Shown here piece by piece: positions 1 to 7,679 of a stretch of DNA of 64,000 bases. This DNA comes from Thiomicrorhabdus sp. Kp2. GTDB lineage: Bacteria > Pseudomonadota > Gammaproteobacteria > Thiomicrospirales > Thiomicrospiraceae. The position numbers were made by a program, and so were the translations under genes. The notes beneath the pieces are model-generated. The model was not told where the DNA came from. It did no database searches and saw only the letters and a list, made by a program, of their open reading frames with translations. Each line of letters begins with the position of its first letter. Position 1 is the stretch's first letter. The stretch is from NCBI RefSeq assembly GCF_000478585.1, contig NZ_ARWI01000001.1:1054001-1118000 (forward strand). The letters are read 5' to 3'.

Positions 1-2
1 TT

Positions 3-476
3 CGCACGATTCATTGGTCAAAAGAGACGGCCATTCCTAAATGTGAAGGCTGGGCAGAACCAAAAGCGCCTGAAGTGGTTAAACCTGCACCTGTGCTAGT
101 ACCAAAACCTGCTCCCGTTGTAACTAAAGTGAAAGATGACGCACCTGTTGCTTTCCGTGGATTCTTTGATACCAATAAAAGCCTATTAAAAGATGAAGCA
201 AAAACCAAATTAAATGACTACTCTGAGTATATGGAACGCAACACCAATACCTCGGTAAAAGTGAGCGGTCATACAGATTCAACAGGAACTGAAGCCTATA
301 ACCAAGGGTTATCAGAAAGACGTGCTAATGCGGTCAAAACCTACCTTGAATCTAAGGGTATTGATGGCCAACGCATTCAAACAGAAGGCTTTGGTGAAAC
401 ACAACCGATTGCGACTAACCGCACTAAAGAAGGTCGTGCTGAAAACCGTCGTGTTGAGTTAGAAATCATTAAATAA
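3..476 (+). CDS. OmpA-family C-terminal peptidoglycan-binding domain protein (5' truncated by window edge)
   Basis: The reading frame is open to the left edge of the window, so only the C-terminal part of the gene is present. The visible protein starts with a Pro/Ala/Lys-rich linker and then carries a complete OmpA-like domain of about 105 residues. Its hallmarks are an FDTNKS strand, the VSGHTDSTG peptidoglycan-binding loop, the LSERRANAVKTYL helix and the ENRRVELEI end. Family knowledge says this domain binds diaminopimelate in peptidoglycan from the periplasmic side of the outer membrane. Whether the missing N-terminus is a beta-barrel (OmpA type) or a lipoprotein cannot be seen. The gene is followed by a terminator-like hairpin. 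Confidence 0.85.
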   Translation, partial: RTIHWSKETAIPKCEGWAEPKAPEVVKPAPVLVPKPAPVVTKVKDDAPVAFRGFFDTNKSLLKDEAKTKLNDYSEYMERNTNTSVKVSGHTDSTGTEAYNQGLSERRANAVKTYLESKGIDGQRIQTEGFGETQPIATNRTKEGRAENRRVELEIIK

Positions 477-517
477 GCTAACTAGAGCTCACCACAAGTG
501 AGCTTAAAATGCGATTT

Positions 518-558
518 AAAACGGTCGTCTCCAATAGCATGGATTCGGCCGTTTTTTT
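518..558 (+). terminator. Rho-independent terminator after the OmpA-domain gene
   Basis: The left arm AAAACGGTCG (518-527) pairs with CGGCCGTTTT (from 546) through ten base pairs including one G-U, and a run of seven T follows. A smaller hairpin without a T-run (AGCTCAC/GTGAGCT, 486-504) lies just upstream. Confidence 0.75.
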
Positions 559-601
559 ATGATTAATATCACTTTATCTTCTTCACCAATATTCAGTTAT
601 G

Positions 602-631
602 TTGACAGAACCAAAGCAATACCGCTATCTT
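602..631 (+). promoter_or_regulatory. Candidate sigma70 promoter for the MscS-type gene
   Basis: A consensus -35 box TTGACA (602-607) is followed after 18 bases by TATCTT (626-631), a moderate -10 match. It lies about 60 bases upstream of the start codon in the gap behind the preceding terminator. Confidence 0.45.
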
Positions 632-690
632 TAACCTAATGTTTAAACTGTCTGCCTAGCTAACAAACTTATCACGGATTAGAGGTTCCA

Positions 691-1761
691 ATGCTCGATT
701 TTATTAAAGACTCTTTCAGCTACCCAAATCATCCATTGATTGACGCCCTTATTTTACTTACGATTGCAGCAGTCATTGCGCTATTCATTAGTTACTTTAT
801 TCAATGGACATTACTAAAATGGGCACAACTGAAACATCGCGTTAATTTGGCCTTTATCTTTCAGGCCATTCGTCTTCCTATTACTGTTTCTATTCTATTG
901 ATTGGTATTCATAATGCCTTTCATCTTTTTGAGTTAGGTGACAAGTTACAAACTCTCCTGCCAATGATTCTACAAAGTATTGATACGATTGTTTGGGGTC
1001 AGTTTATTTATCGTAGCTCGCAATTCAGCCTCAAAAATCTGAGCCAAACCCATAAACCTGGTTCCTTTATTCAACCCCAAACCCTGCCTTTATTTGAAAA
1101 TATTGCAGCGGTATTGGTTGTACTGATTATTTTCTACCTATTATTTATCACCTGGAATATCGACATGAGTGCTTGGTTAGCCTCGGCGGGTATTATTGGT
1201 ATTGCGGTTGGTTTTGCAGCTAAAGACACCATTGCCAACCTGCTTTCAGGTGTATTTATTTTGGCAGATTCGCCTTATAAGATTGGCGATTACATTGTGA
1301 TAGATAGCGGTGAACGTGGCATGGTAACCCATATTGGTTTGCGTTCTACCCGAATTTTAACCCGTGATGACCTAGAGATTAACGTACCCAATGCGATTAT
1401 CGCTAACGGTAAAATCGTTAATGAATCATCAGGTCGTCATATTAAATCCAGAACCCGAGTTGCCGTGAGCGTGGCTTACGATGTAGATATCGATCATGCC
1501 AAACAGACCCTTATGGATATCGCTAAACAAGAAATTCAGATTTGTACCGACCCAGAACCACGCGTACGTTTCAGACGTTTTGGTGCTTCTGGCTTAGATT
1601 TAGAACTATTGGTTTGGATTGACGACCCTGAAATTCGTGGACGAGTTGTAGATAGTTTAAACACCGCCATTTACAAACGTTTTGCCATTGAAGGCATTGA
1701 AATCCCATTCAGCAAACACGACCTTTATATTAAATCGATGCCTGAACACATTTCTGAATAA
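691..1761 (+). CDS. MscS-family small-conductance mechanosensitive ion channel
   Basis: The 356-residue protein is predicted to sit in the inner membrane and release solutes during hypo-osmotic shock. Hydrophobic segments lie near residues 17-38, 58-80, 91-108 and 136-156. The pore helix and adjoining region at about 160-200 carry the MscS signature: a Gly/Ala-rich run (GIIGIAVGFAAKDT), then NLLSGVFIL and the DSPYKIGDYI entry into the beta domain. The C-terminal 150 residues fit the soluble cage. The ATG is preceded by a weak AGAGG ribosome site. The protein is longer at its N-terminus than E. coli MscS (286 residues), with one or two extra membrane helices. A role together with the ectoine system in osmotic balance is plausible inference. 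Confidence 0.9.
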   Translation: MLDFIKDSFSYPNHPLIDALILLTIAAVIALFISYFIQWTLLKWAQLKHRVNLAFIFQAIRLPITVSILLIGIHNAFHLFELGDKLQTLLPMILQSIDTIVWGQFIYRSSQFSLKNLSQTHKPGSFIQPQTLPLFENIAAVLVVLIIFYLLFITWNIDMSAWLASAGIIGIAVGFAAKDTIANLLSGVFILADSPYKIGDYIVIDSGERGMVTHIGLRSTRILTRDDLEINVPNAIIANGKIVNESSGRHIKSRTRVAVSVAYDVDIDHAKQTLMDIAKQEIQICTDPEPRVRFRRFGASGLDLELLVWIDDPEIRGRVVDSLNTAIYKRFAIEGIEIPFSKHDLYIKSMPEHISE

Positions 1762-1783
1762 TGTTCAGTAATCATATTTTTAC

Positions 1784-2911
1784 TTAGGACTTTTGCGGCG
1801 AAATAACCAACAAAGCGCGCAATTTTTTTTGTCCAAATCGCGCCATGGCATTAAAGCTTTGGCGTTTTACTGGCACTTGCTCAAAATCTGTTTGTGTTAA
1901 ATAGTCTTCACCGCTCATATCGGGGTCATTTATATAAAAACACGCATCATCCGAAGCGGCTACATAAACCCAGTGTGGTGCTTTATTACGATTAAAACGC
2001 CAAGTACTAATCAGTGCCAAAACAGGGTATTCACTCTCTAATAACGAATCCATCTCAGCATCACTTAACTGCTGAACACTTAAATCAATGTCTGTTTGCG
2101 CCATCTGACTCAAAAACTCTTGGTGCACCAAACGAATAATGTGTTTTTTCTCTTCACTACGTAGCCCATCTTCAAATGGGGTTTCGTCGGTATTAATACA
2201 CAATTTAACTTTAAACCCTCTGCGCCAAGCGCTTAAAGCTAAACCGTGAGGTGAACAGCCGCCATGCCCAGAGGTCATAAAAATCGTGGTCGCTTCGCGC
2301 CAAATTTGCAACTCTTCATGGCGTGTCATCTCATAATTTTTATCTAGGGTTTTCATCGCCATCATCAATGAGGCTGGGCCACAGGTAAACTCGGTTGTTT
2401 GTTGGTAATAAGGTTTAGGGCGATGTTTACGTTTGGCACTTAACACAATGCGTTTTTCCATCTTAAACGCATCCCCACCGTCTTCGTAATAACCAGGCAG
2501 TTCACCAATCGTTTTATAGCCAAACGATTGATATAACTTAATCGCCGCTTGATTTTGTTGGTTAACTTCTAAACGCATATACACACACAAACGCTCTGCG
2601 GCTTGCTGTTCGGCGTGTTTTAAAATTTCACTGGCGTAACCTTTGCCACGTGCTTCAGGCACTAGAACGATTGAGTACAAACGTGCCAAACTTGTGCCTG
2701 TTCGGTAGAGAAGCAAAGAGTAACCAATGACTTGGCCATTTAGAGTAAACAGCCATAATTGATGAGCGCCATTTTTAATAAAGTGTTTAAAGCTTCTACG
2801 TGACAGTTTGTCAGTGGTAAAACAGCCATTTTCAATCTCTAATAAGGCGGTTAAATCTTCTTTATTCGCCAAACGAATTGCTGTTTGTTCCATTGGCTGT
2901 TTATCAACCAT
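1784..2911 (-). CDS. GNAT acetyltransferase fused to a C39-like cysteine peptidase
   Basis: This is a two-domain protein of 375 residues. Residues 8-155 form a GNAT (RimI-like) N-acetyltransferase domain with the acetyl-CoA loop at V84-PEARGKGYAS-E95 and the ENG/YQSFGY motifs. Residues 165-375 form a papain-fold C39-like peptidase domain: Q171 six residues before C177 in TTEFTCGPA, H313 in APHWVYV and D329 in NDPDMSG make a complete Gln-Cys-His-Asp set. Its start codon overlaps the end of the upstream M14-type gene by 8 bases, so the two are co-translated. The fused architecture is known from predicted amidoligase/peptide-modification loci together with RimK-like ATP-grasp proteins (Iyer and Aravind's comparative analyses). 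The substrate is unknown. Confidence 0.85.
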   Translation of the reverse strand: MVDKQPMEQTAIRLANKEDLTALLEIENGCFTTDKLSRRSFKHFIKNGAHQLWLFTLNGQVIGYSLLLYRTGTSLARLYSIVLVPEARGKGYASEILKHAEQQAAERLCVYMRLEVNQQNQAAIKLYQSFGYKTIGELPGYYEDGGDAFKMEKRIVLSAKRKHRPKPYYQQTTEFTCGPASLMMAMKTLDKNYEMTRHEELQIWREATTIFMTSGHGGCSPHGLALSAWRRGFKVKLCINTDETPFEDGLRSEEKKHIIRLVHQEFLSQMAQTDIDLSVQQLSDAEMDSLLESEYPVLALISTWRFNRNKAPHWVYVAASDDACFYINDPDMSGEDYLTQTDFEQVPVKRQSFNAMARFGQKKLRALLVISPQKS

Positions 2912-4016
2912 GTTCTGTTAATCCTGTTAAGGCTAGGTTCACCACCTGCCGAGAACGAAACAGCACCTGTTGTTGCCAGCTCGCTTCAAATGGATAAAAA
3001 AAGTTTCTCATCGCCACCACTCGGCTCTCATCCAATTTACGGGGCTCCCCCTCTTGCAAACTCAACTGGTATTGTTGCTCAAACCATAGGTTTGAAATCA
3101 ACTGTTCAACGGGATAAGTACCAAATTCTAATGTGATAAAACAACCTCGGTCTTGAATAATGTTATGCCAATAAAAGTCCAACAACCCCAGTTTTGGCGC
3201 AGAAGAAGACTCCCCTAACAGGGCAGAATAAGCGTTATCACCATACAACCGACTTGCCCACTCAAACCCTTTGCTATTAGGCTCATGGTCATTGATAACC
3301 TCACCATAGCCATAAGGCCCCAAACCCGTATGCACATCTATGACCGACAAACGTTCAGCCTGCTGAATAAAAGCATGTGAAGTTATTTGATTAAGCACTT
3401 CACGTGACCAAGAAGGGGCTTTACCACCATAAAAAAGCCCGTTCTGATCTTGATACTGCCCGCGAGTTAAGGATGCTATAAACTCATCAAACGCATCCGC
3501 AGAAAAAGCGGATTTTAACCCCTTATACCCTTGTTCATCTAACATTGAACAGGCCTGGTTAATTTCTTTATACCCTTCTTGCACAGGAAGTTCGTCCGAA
3601 AAATCAATAAAGTTGCGATTCAAATCAATACCTTGGTGATCACATCGTCTTGACCAGGCCACTCCCCAAGGATTTAAAGCGTGAATCATCAATACACCTA
3701 AGTCAGCATTTGCCTGTAACACCTCAACCAGCTCTGGAAGTAAATCGGCTTGCACCGCCGAACCTGTTAACCCTTCGACACCATGCGTGCCCGAAATGAG
3801 TACCAAAACCGCTTTTGGTGTAGTTGATTGCCCTAAAAAAAGCACATCACAAAATAAAGGTTCATTATTTGGCCCTTTTAAGGGGTGCTCAAATTCACGC
3901 TGCTCAACAAGCAAAGCAGCAGGAAATATTTGCTGTGTTTTTTGAAAAAATGTACGGCTTGAAAGATACTCTTTTTGAAAGCAAATAGGCACTAAATCGG
4001 CGTGTAAATTAAACAT
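2904..4016 (-). CDS. DUF2817 / M14-like zinc carboxypeptidase
   Basis: The 370-residue protein is a DUF2817 member of the M14 metallocarboxypeptidase/aspartoacylase superfamily. The zinc site is visible as H78 and E81 in GTHGVEG and H229 in VIDVHTG. An Asn-Arg substrate pair sits in DLNRNF (N133-R134), and the catalytic glutamate is E297 in TLEFGT. No signal peptide is seen, so it is probably cytoplasmic. It is the first gene of a two-gene unit with the GNAT-C39 fusion (8-base overlap) and is divergent from the RimK-like ATP-grasp gene across 131 bases. Context suggests it hydrolyses a peptide or amide made or modified by its neighbours; this is inference. Confidence 0.82.
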   Translation of the reverse strand: MFNLHADLVPICFQKEYLSSRTFFQKTQQIFPAALLVEQREFEHPLKGPNNEPLFCDVLFLGQSTTPKAVLVLISGTHGVEGLTGSAVQADLLPELVEVLQANADLGVLMIHALNPWGVAWSRRCDHQGIDLNRNFIDFSDELPVQEGYKEINQACSMLDEQGYKGLKSAFSADAFDEFIASLTRGQYQDQNGLFYGGKAPSWSREVLNQITSHAFIQQAERLSVIDVHTGLGPYGYGEVINDHEPNSKGFEWASRLYGDNAYSALLGESSSAPKLGLLDFYWHNIIQDRGCFITLEFGTYPVEQLISNLWFEQQYQLSLQEGEPRKLDESRVVAMRNFFYPFEASWQQQVLFRSRQVVNLALTGLTEHG

Positions 4017-4097
4017 TAGAATTCCTTATACTGGAAAACGAATCATACTGCTTAAAATATTGAAATGCCAAGTAAAATTTTGATTGTTATTTAACTA

Positions 4098-4112
4098 TTT
4101 TTACTGTAAAAA
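4098..4112. promoter_or_regulatory. 15-bp perfect palindrome in the divergent M14/ATP-grasp promoter region
   Basis: TTTTTAC-T-GTAAAAA is a perfect dyad lying 35 bases before the ATP-grasp start and about 80 bases before the divergent gene. It could be an operator controlling both units. In AT-rich DNA a chance origin is not excluded. Confidence 0.25.
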
Positions 4113-4147
4113 TCACTTTTATTTCAACCTCATTTACGGAGACCTTA

Positions 4148-5620
4148 ATGAGCCAATTTTATGTCGTTGTGGACAAGCTAAGCGACTGGCAACCTTACTA
4201 CCCTAGCCAAGATGTTATTACTTTTGATGACTATCTTGAACAGACATCAAACTCTAAGAAAAAACGTGTGCGCATTATTAATTTATGCCGTGATTATCGC
4301 TATTTAAAAACAGGCTATTACTGTTCATTATTGGCTGAGGCTAGAGACCATAACGCCTTTCCATCAGTCAAAACCATTAACGATATGGGAAGCCACTCAT
4401 TGGCTTCACTTCAATTTGAGAAAACCAACCAATTGATGAGCAACCTCGCTCATGGACAAAATGGTGATAGTCTAAAATTTCGTTGTTGGTTTGGACAAAC
4501 ACTGCAACCGCAATTTGAAAAATTGGCCAATACTTTATTTGAACGTTTTCCCACACCATTATTAGAAGTAACGCTCACCTACAAAGACGCTTGGCAAATT
4601 AAACGTGTTAAAGCCATTGCACTCTCATACCTAAAAGAAGCGGCTGAACAAGAAGCTTTTGCTAATGCATTTGAACGCTTTAGTTTAAAAATGTGGCGTA
4701 AACCAAAGCTGCAAAAACAGTTCCGCTACGATTTAGCGATTTTAATTGACCCCAAAGAAGAGCTACCGCCAAGCGATGAGAAAGCGTTAAAACTATTTGA
4801 AAAAGCCGCTCATCAACAAGGCATGGCGACCGAGCGAATTACTCGTAAAGACTACATGCGTTTAGCCGAATTTGATGCACTATTTATTCGTCAAACGACC
4901 TCAGTGAACCACTACACCTATCAGTTTGCCAAAAAAGCCGAAGCTGAAGGCCTCGTAGTCATTGATGACCCAACCTCCATTTTACGCTGTACCAACAAGG
5001 TCTATTTGGCGGATCTACTTAATACCCATAAAGTTGATACCCCAAAAACCCGTATTGTAAAAAACGCCTCTAGTGAAGTCTTCAAAACATTAGAAAGCGA
5101 AATCGGTTTTCCAATGGTGCTTAAAATTCCAGACGGTTCTTTCTCGCGAGGTATTGTTAAGGTTGAAAATCAGCAGGCGTTAGAAACTGAGGCAAAAACG
5201 TTATTTGAAGAGTCTGCATTATTGTTGGCGCAAGAGTTTATGTACACCGAGTACGATTGGCGTATTGGAGTGCTAAACCATAAACCCCTGTTTGCTTGCC
5301 GTTACTATATGGTGAATAACCACTGGCAAATCTATAAACATGAAACCAATAATACCGAGTCAGGCGGATTTGAGACCTTACCCTCTTTTGAAGCACCTAA
5401 AAAGGTTATTGAGACCGCTTTAAAAGCAACTAAACTAATTGGTAACGGTTTTTATGGGGTGGATATTAAGCAGTCGGGCGACCGCGTTGTGGTCATTGAA
5501 GTGAATGATAACCCCAGTATTGAGCACGGCGTGGAAGATGCCTATTTAGGTAAACAACTTTACAATGAAATCATTAAAGATTTTATTGAACGAATTGATT
5601 CACGTGGAAAAAAGCCTTAA
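4148..5620 (+). CDS. RimK-like ATP-grasp ligase with N-terminal RLAN-type domain
   Basis: The 490-residue protein has an N-terminal region (about 1-195) that matches the RimK-like ATP-grasp N-terminal (RLAN) type. A full ATP-grasp ligase domain follows (about 200-480). Visible ATP-grasp features are the MVLKIPDGSFSRGIVKV nucleotide-binding strand and glycine loop, the LLAQEFMYTEYDWRIGVL segment, and the metal-binding VIEVNDNPS motif at 449-457. The family joins an amino acid or peptide to a carboxylate using ATP. It is much longer than E. coli RimK (300 residues), so a role in ribosomal S6 glutamylation should not be assumed. A good ribosome site (GGAGA) precedes the ATG. It is divergent from the M14 and GNAT-C39 genes, and the three probably act together. 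Confidence 0.88.
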   Translation: MSQFYVVVDKLSDWQPYYPSQDVITFDDYLEQTSNSKKKRVRIINLCRDYRYLKTGYYCSLLAEARDHNAFPSVKTINDMGSHSLASLQFEKTNQLMSNLAHGQNGDSLKFRCWFGQTLQPQFEKLANTLFERFPTPLLEVTLTYKDAWQIKRVKAIALSYLKEAAEQEAFANAFERFSLKMWRKPKLQKQFRYDLAILIDPKEELPPSDEKALKLFEKAAHQQGMATERITRKDYMRLAEFDALFIRQTTSVNHYTYQFAKKAEAEGLVVIDDPTSILRCTNKVYLADLLNTHKVDTPKTRIVKNASSEVFKTLESEIGFPMVLKIPDGSFSRGIVKVENQQALETEAKTLFEESALLLAQEFMYTEYDWRIGVLNHKPLFACRYYMVNNHWQIYKHETNNTESGGFETLPSFEAPKKVIETALKATKLIGNGFYGVDIKQSGDRVVVIEVNDNPSIEHGVEDAYLGKQLYNEIIKDFIERIDSRGKKP

Positions 5621-5662
5621 ATAACTAAAACCCGCCCTTGTCTACGAGGGATCAGTTGGTTT

Positions 5663-6313
5663 TCATAAATCTGTTTTTTGAACGGATAACCCATTTAAAA
5701 AAATCTGTACGCCTTGCTTTAGTGCCAAGGCGACCTCTTCTTCAGAAATCACTTCACCAAACAGTTGTCGATTTACAAAAGCGCCTTTAATCATTTCCAT
5801 AAACTGTGAAGCCGCCAAATAAGTATCTTCTACCGCAATTTTTTCAGCTTGAACTTGTTTATCTAAATAATTAGCCAACATTCCAATAGCAACTTGTGGC
5901 CCATATTTATAGTAAATTCTTTGTATTTCTTGCTGGTCAGCATTGTTTTCCATTAACACCATTCGATAAATAGCAATACCATCTGGCCTTAATATCACGC
6001 TCTGCATGTGCTTACCAAAACGTTGCAAACTAAGCTCTATATCATCACTCCAAACCACTCCCTCTTCCAACTCATTGAAAAAAGTCAGGGTTATTTTCCT
6101 AAATACCGCCTCAAATAAACCGAGTTTATTACCAAACATTCTATACAAGGTCACTAAAGACCCGCCAGATAATCGCACGATTTCATTCACGCTCGTACTG
6201 GCATAACCTTGTGTTAAAAACATTTCCTCGGCGGTTTCTAAAAACTTTTGTTGGCGCGCTAACCCTCTTTTATTAGAGGGTTCAACGATTTTATGAGTAG
6301 GAAATTGAGACAT
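5663..6313 (-). CDS. TetR-family transcriptional regulator of the efflux operon
   Basis: The 216-residue protein begins with a basic leader and a TetR helix-turn-helix at about residues 21-68 (AEEMFLTQGYASTSVNEIV, then LVTLYRMFGNKLGLFEAV). It ends with a larger ligand-binding C-terminal domain resembling TetR_C AefR-like regulators. It is transcribed away from the RND operon that starts 131 bases to the right. A perfect inverted repeat stands in that shared region, the classical arrangement for a local repressor of a drug pump. The inducer cannot be inferred. Confidence 0.88.
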   Translation of the reverse strand: MSQFPTHKIVEPSNKRGLARQQKFLETAEEMFLTQGYASTSVNEIVRLSGGSLVTLYRMFGNKLGLFEAVFRKITLTFFNELEEGVVWSDDIELSLQRFGKHMQSVILRPDGIAIYRMVLMENNADQQEIQRIYYKYGPQVAIGMLANYLDKQVQAEKIAVEDTYLAASQFMEMIKGAFVNRQLFGEVISEEEVALALKQGVQIFLNGLSVQKTDL

Positions 6314-6387
6314 AGTGAGTACAAATAATTCAAGAGTAATAATAAGGATATTGTACCTTAAAATTTATTTTTTCTGATGATTGAAAT

Positions 6388-6413
6388 AAAAGTGTAGTAT
6401 GTGCTACACTTTT
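6388..6413. promoter_or_regulatory. Likely TetR operator between tetR-type gene and RND operon
   Basis: A perfect 10-bp inverted repeat, AAAAGTGTAG and CTACACTTTT, is separated by six bases. It lies in the divergent gap and overlaps the region where a -35 box would be expected relative to the -10 sequence at 6425, so binding would block efflux transcription. Size and position are typical of TetR-family operators. Confidence 0.7.
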
Positions 6414-6424
6414 GTATTCAACTT

Positions 6425-6430
6425 TATAAT
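6425..6430 (+). promoter_or_regulatory. -10 box of the RND efflux operon promoter
   Basis: A consensus TATAAT stands 15 bases before the adaptor start codon. The matching -35 position (about 6402-6407) is poor and lies inside the inverted repeat, which fits a repressor-controlled promoter with a very short leader. Confidence 0.45.
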
Positions 6431-6444
6431 ATGCATAGGAATTC

Positions 6445-7620
6445 ATGATGTTTTCAGCCATTTTTAGTCCAAAAACTCGCTTTGCTAAAAGTGTAATCAG
6501 CGCATTTTTATTTATCCCACTTTTTGTCATTGCGGCTGAACAACCGCAAAAACCACAAGCAATGCCCGTTGTGGCCAAAGCGGTTATCCAACAAGATGTA
6601 GCGACCTATGCAGAATATTCTGCTCGTTCTCAATCGGCTCAACAAGTAGATGTGTACGCTCGAGTCAGTGGCATTTTAGAGAAAAAGTTTTTTACCGAAG
6701 GCCAAACCGTCAAAACAGGGCAGTTGCTCTATAAAATTGATGATCGTAAGTACCGTGCCATGGTTCTTAAAGCTAAAGCGCAAGTAAGCGTTGCTCAAGC
6801 CAACCTTAACCAGGCTGAACGTGAATACAATCGTGTAAAAGGCTTATATAAAAACAAAGCAGTGAGTGCTCAAGAAGTAGACAGTGCTCTATCAACTTTG
6901 GAACTTGCAAAAGCGAATCTACTTGGCCAACAAGCTGCACTGAATGAAACTCAAATTGATCTAGACTACACAGAGGTTCGCGCTGAGGCTTCTGGTGTAA
7001 TCGGTATAAAACAGCAAGATATTGGTAGTTTAGTGGGAAGTAGCTCAGACAACAGCCTGCTGACTACAATTACCCAGCTCGACACTATTCATGTGATATT
7101 TGCTATTCCTGATGCTGACTTTACTAAACAGCAAAAAATGGTTGAAGCTGGCAAGCTTAAAGCCTTACCGCAAAAAGAGTGGACAGCAGAAATTATCAAC
7201 AACCAAAACAAAGTATTGGCCTCAGGTCATATTAATTTTATCGATAGTCAAATCAATCCTGCAACAGGAAGTATTCAGGCTCGTGCCGTATTTGACAACC
7301 CAAATACCAACTTATTGCCAGGTGAATTTGTACGTTTAAGAGTGGGCAGTGCAATTAGGAGAAATGTTTTTGTCATACCTCAAAAAGCCGTTTTGCAAAT
7401 GGGTCAACAAGCCTTTGTGTATAAAGTTGAAGATGGCATTGCTAACCTAGCTCCCGTGCAAATTGAGGCTCAACAGGGTAATAATTGGCTCATTGATTCA
7501 GGGCTAAAAGACGGCGATATGGTTGTGGTGAATAATCTCATTAAACTTAGACCAAAAACACCTGTAACCGTACTACCCGAAAAAACAGCGAACGCTGATA
7601 ACAACCAATCGTCTCAATAA
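6445..7620 (+). CDS. RND efflux periplasmic adaptor (membrane fusion protein, AcrA/MexA type)
   Basis: The 391-residue protein links the inner-membrane pump to the outer-membrane channel. An N-terminal hydrophobic stretch (about 17-31, ending VIAA) serves as signal peptide or anchor; no lipobox cysteine is present, unlike AcrA. The lipoyl half at 70-99 (VYARVSGILEKKFF...GQLLYKID) is followed by a coiled-coil hairpin (about 105-170), the second lipoyl half (YTEVRAEASGVIG) and beta-barrel domains. Two ATG codons lie side by side (6445 and 6448); the upstream AGGA suits either. The pump gene follows after 59 bases in the same operon. Confidence 0.92.
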   Translation: MMFSAIFSPKTRFAKSVISAFLFIPLFVIAAEQPQKPQAMPVVAKAVIQQDVATYAEYSARSQSAQQVDVYARVSGILEKKFFTEGQTVKTGQLLYKIDDRKYRAMVLKAKAQVSVAQANLNQAEREYNRVKGLYKNKAVSAQEVDSALSTLELAKANLLGQQAALNETQIDLDYTEVRAEASGVIGIKQQDIGSLVGSSSDNSLLTTITQLDTIHVIFAIPDADFTKQQKMVEAGKLKALPQKEWTAEIINNQNKVLASGHINFIDSQINPATGSIQARAVFDNPNTNLLPGEFVRLRVGSAIRRNVFVIPQKAVLQMGQQAFVYKVEDGIANLAPVQIEAQQGNNWLIDSGLKDGDMVVVNNLIKLRPKTPVTVLPEKTANADNNQSSQ

Positions 7621-7679
7621 TTTGACGTTTATCGCTTATACAGTCATTAACCTGCAAAACGTTAATTTAAGGATTCACC

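Noticed and set aside
2885-3136. 83-codon plus-strand frame
   Set aside because: It lies antisense to the end of the M14-like gene, has no ribosome site and no recognisable protein pattern.
4148-5620. Calling the ATP-grasp protein RimK of ribosomal S6
   Set aside because: It is 190 residues longer than E. coli RimK and has a distinct N-terminal domain and peptidase neighbours.
1784-5620. N-acetylglutaminylglutamine amide (NAGGN) osmolyte locus
   Set aside because: That system has a GNAT-ATP-grasp fusion, an asparagine-synthase-like enzyme and an M42 peptidase; here the GNAT is fused to C39 and no amidotransferase is present.
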